Below are positions 62,073 to 64,000 of a DNA stretch of 64,000 nt, in pieces. Location of the stretch: contig CM082579.2 in NCBI GenBank assembly GCA_040954595.2, positions 1,736,001 through 1,800,000 of the forward strand. The letters run 5' to 3'. Source of the DNA: Balanoglossus misakiensis. Its lineage: Eukaryota; Hemichordata. A program made the position numbers and the translations under genes. Each line of letters opens with the position of its first letter. The first letter of the stretch is position 1. Below the pieces are notes generated by a model, which saw only the letters and a list, made by a program, of their open reading frames with translations, had not been told where the DNA came from and made no database searches.

Positions 62073-63966
62073 TCAAAGTTTTGCCTCGGCGCCTTCGTCC
62101 TTTTCATGTTTGCTTGGAGACAATTCAACACTGTCCCCGAGTTCTGCCTCGTTGTCGTTTGGTTCAGGCCTTGATTTGGCCCACTCCTGTTCTTCTGTCT
62201 TTATGGTTGCCAGGACAACAGTACCCCCGACAAGATAGAAACAAGCCGTAATGACGAAGATGAGGAGCCAGGAATCAGCACCCGTCTGAAAAATCGATGG
62301 AGACGCGTTTTACATTCATGTAACTGTTAGTTTGCTGTAGGGCCTACGTCATTGAACCACCACAGCCTGAGATAATATGTTTGCTTGTTTGTCTGTCTGT
62401 CTGTTTTTACGTCGGTTCATCGCAACCCATCCGTACTCGTTTTTCCTAAATCAAATACAGATGTACTTACGCCCCTTTCTTGTAAAATAATACCATTGAC
62501 GTAGGGGGCTGCAAATCCTGGAAAAGCAGCAGCCGTGTTAGTGATACCATACAAAACACCGCCGAAGCGAGGTGCTATCTCCACGTGATTGACCTTGAAG
62601 CCAGGATACGATGTCGACGCGAAGGAGTTGGCGAGAACGAGGAAAGACACAGCCATCGCTCGGTTGCAGCCAACGTATGCGTTGGAAAGCAGGAAAAACG
62701 CCGGGAAATACATTCCTAAAATTGAGTTAAAAGATTAAAAATAGATGATTCTCAATAATTTCACAATGAACCACGCCCTTCGTAACCAGCTGTGATGGCC
62801 GAGTGGTTAAGGCGTTGGACTTGAAATCCAATGGGGTCTCCCCGCGCAGGTTCGAACCCTGCTCGCAGCGATATTTTTTTATCTAGTGATAATTTTTCAT
62901 GATTTATTTACACCACCATTTTGAAGAACAAATTCTCATAGAAAAATAACTGAGAAAATAAATACTAAGTAGTTTCAGGGCTGTGTTAGCCTGAAAACGG
63001 ACAGATTATACTGCATTCTGAGATATATTTACCGAAAACTGTAAAAAGTCTCCTGACAGCTCGGGTGGACATAATATTCCTTCTTCTCAACTCGTCTGCT
63101 ATGTATGCACCAACAACTGTAAATATCCATGACCCCGCGTACGGCAAAGCGGATACCACTCCGTTCTGAATTTTAGACAGATAGAAATAAGAATCAAGCA
63201 AAGGTTTTACGTATTCAACTTTTGCGTAGACGTATACGTACTTGCGGGTTCACTCACTCACTTGATCCTTCACGTGCACACTGGAGTAAACATTTAACCC
63301 GGACACTCACCTCATTGAGATCAAAAGCCAAGACTTGTGCGTTGAAAGACGGCAGGCCAGTCATTAGAGTGTAAAGTCCCCAATTACTGAAAGTGTGACC
63401 GATGATTAAACCCCACACCTGTACAGATGTAAAAATGGCGCGCCATGGTACCCGAGGATCCTATCAGTAACGAGAGTAATCAGTTGTAAGATATGATGAT
63501 AACATGCATATGATCGGCTGCAAGGTTGGCAGAAAAAATTACCCCAAACTCTCTGCGTCTTTACGGCATCCAACTCCGATTTATCAAAGCATCAGTGAGT
63601 ATGTGAGACGCCAAAAATGTATCTTTTCGTACCTTGTTTGTGGCACTTGGTCCGATAGATTCCTCGATGTAGCGTCTTTCCTCTTCGGTAATTCTCGGAT
63701 GCGTCGACGGGGCGTCGTGTATGAGAGCACACCAAGCAACACACCACACAAAGGAAACTATGCCTGGAAACGATAGTCCGACATTTCTGGTTAAAAACTG
63801 ACTGCAATGATATACAGAAATATGCGAACATTTTGTAGTACAGCTGTAGACTTTGCTATAAACAAGTAATTTTCTGTACCTGAAAGATAGAAAATCGAAG
63901 GCCAACCCAGATAATAGCCCAGGAAACCTGCCGAAACGTTGATGATAACCGTGCCAATCGTTGTAC
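62073..63966 (-). CDS. SLC17 family transporter (sialin/NPT-like), second of the tandem pair, cut by the right edge
   Basis: Six exons are in the window: 63966-63880, 63763-63633, 63460-63311, 63165-63033, 62715-62471 and 62285-62073 (stop at 62073-62075). The first four have exactly the same lengths and phases as exons 4-7 of the neighbouring gene (87, 131, 150 and 133 bases). The last two differ slightly (245 and 213 against 242 and 219). Matching motifs are GYYLGWPSIFYL, THPRITEEERRYIEESIG, SNWGLYTLMTGLP and FKVNHVEIAPRFGG. The C-terminal tail is acidic. The N-terminal exons, with TM1-4 and the coupling residues, lie beyond 64000. The gene is a tandem duplicate, diverged but with all visible frames open. 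A tRNA-Ser gene lies in the 317-base intron between 63033 and 62715, on the opposite strand. Confidence 0.92.
62789..62870 (+). tRNA. tRNA-Ser (anticodon TGA), inside an intron of the second SLC17 gene
   Basis: The 82 bases are identical to tRNA-Ser at 56145 except for one base, the first anticodon position: loop CTTGAAA for CTCGAAA. That changes the anticodon from CGA to TGA (reads UCA and, by wobble, other UCN). Stems and promoter boxes are complete. It is antisense to the host transporter gene and accounts for the larger size of this intron compared with the paralogue (317 against 213 bases). Confidence 0.97.
62874..62880 (+). terminator. RNA polymerase III terminator (T7)
   Basis: Seven T start four bases after the tRNA-Ser(TGA) 3' end. 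Confidence 0.85.
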
Positions 63967-64000
63967 CTGAAAGGATATGCATGATAAGAAACGTAACCTA

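Noticed and set aside
1-64000. CRISPR arrays, bacterial operons, integrases, retroviral or transposase genes
   Set aside because: No regularly spaced repeats and no integrase, reverse transcriptase or transposase motif was seen in any frame; the window is ordinary animal nuclear DNA.

Overview
The window reads as nuclear DNA of an invertebrate animal, most likely a non-vertebrate deuterostome such as an acorn worm or amphioxus. The evidence is multi-exon genes with GT-AG introns, eukaryotic serine tRNAs, a homologue of THSD1, a TRIM-type E3 ligase, a rhodopsin-class GPCR and a tandem pair of SLC17 transporters. The taxon is an inference from gene content. Exons were placed by eye from reading frame, splice consensus and intron phase, so no boundary has transcript support. 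All five protein genes I can support lie on the minus strand.

Layout. (1) 1-15.4 kb: a THSD1 homologue read right to left. A signal-peptide exon (14350-15373) is followed by an 11.7-kb intron, a thrombospondin type-1 exon (2467-2640) and a CUB exon (1756-2130). All junctions are phase 1, and the gene runs off the left edge. The intron holds a promoter-like motif cluster near 12.4-12.7 kb. (2) 15.4-36.9 kb: about 21 kb with no recognisable gene, only short chance reading frames and microsatellites. (3) 37.1-39.05 kb: a complete three-exon gene for a RING, B-box, B-box, coiled-coil protein ending in a MIB/HERC2 domain. (4) 42.4-43.4 kb: an intronless class A GPCR. (5) 43.4-56.1 kb: about 12.7 kb without a supported gene, with a compound tetranucleotide repeat and a CCAAT/GC-box cluster. 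(6) 56.1-64 kb: a tandem pair of SLC17 (sialin/NPT-like) transporter genes. One is essentially complete; the other is cut by the right edge. Three near-identical tRNA-Ser genes are interleaved, one of them inside an intron of the second transporter.

I see no operon-like or pathway-level link between these genes. The two SLC17 genes are clearly local duplicates, because their exon lengths match one by one. The strongest points for follow-up are the CUB domain joined to a THSD1-type protein, the TRIM plus MIB/HERC2 architecture, the single-base anticodon difference between two tRNA-Ser genes, and the loss of the usual proton-sensing acidic positions in the complete SLC17 protein.
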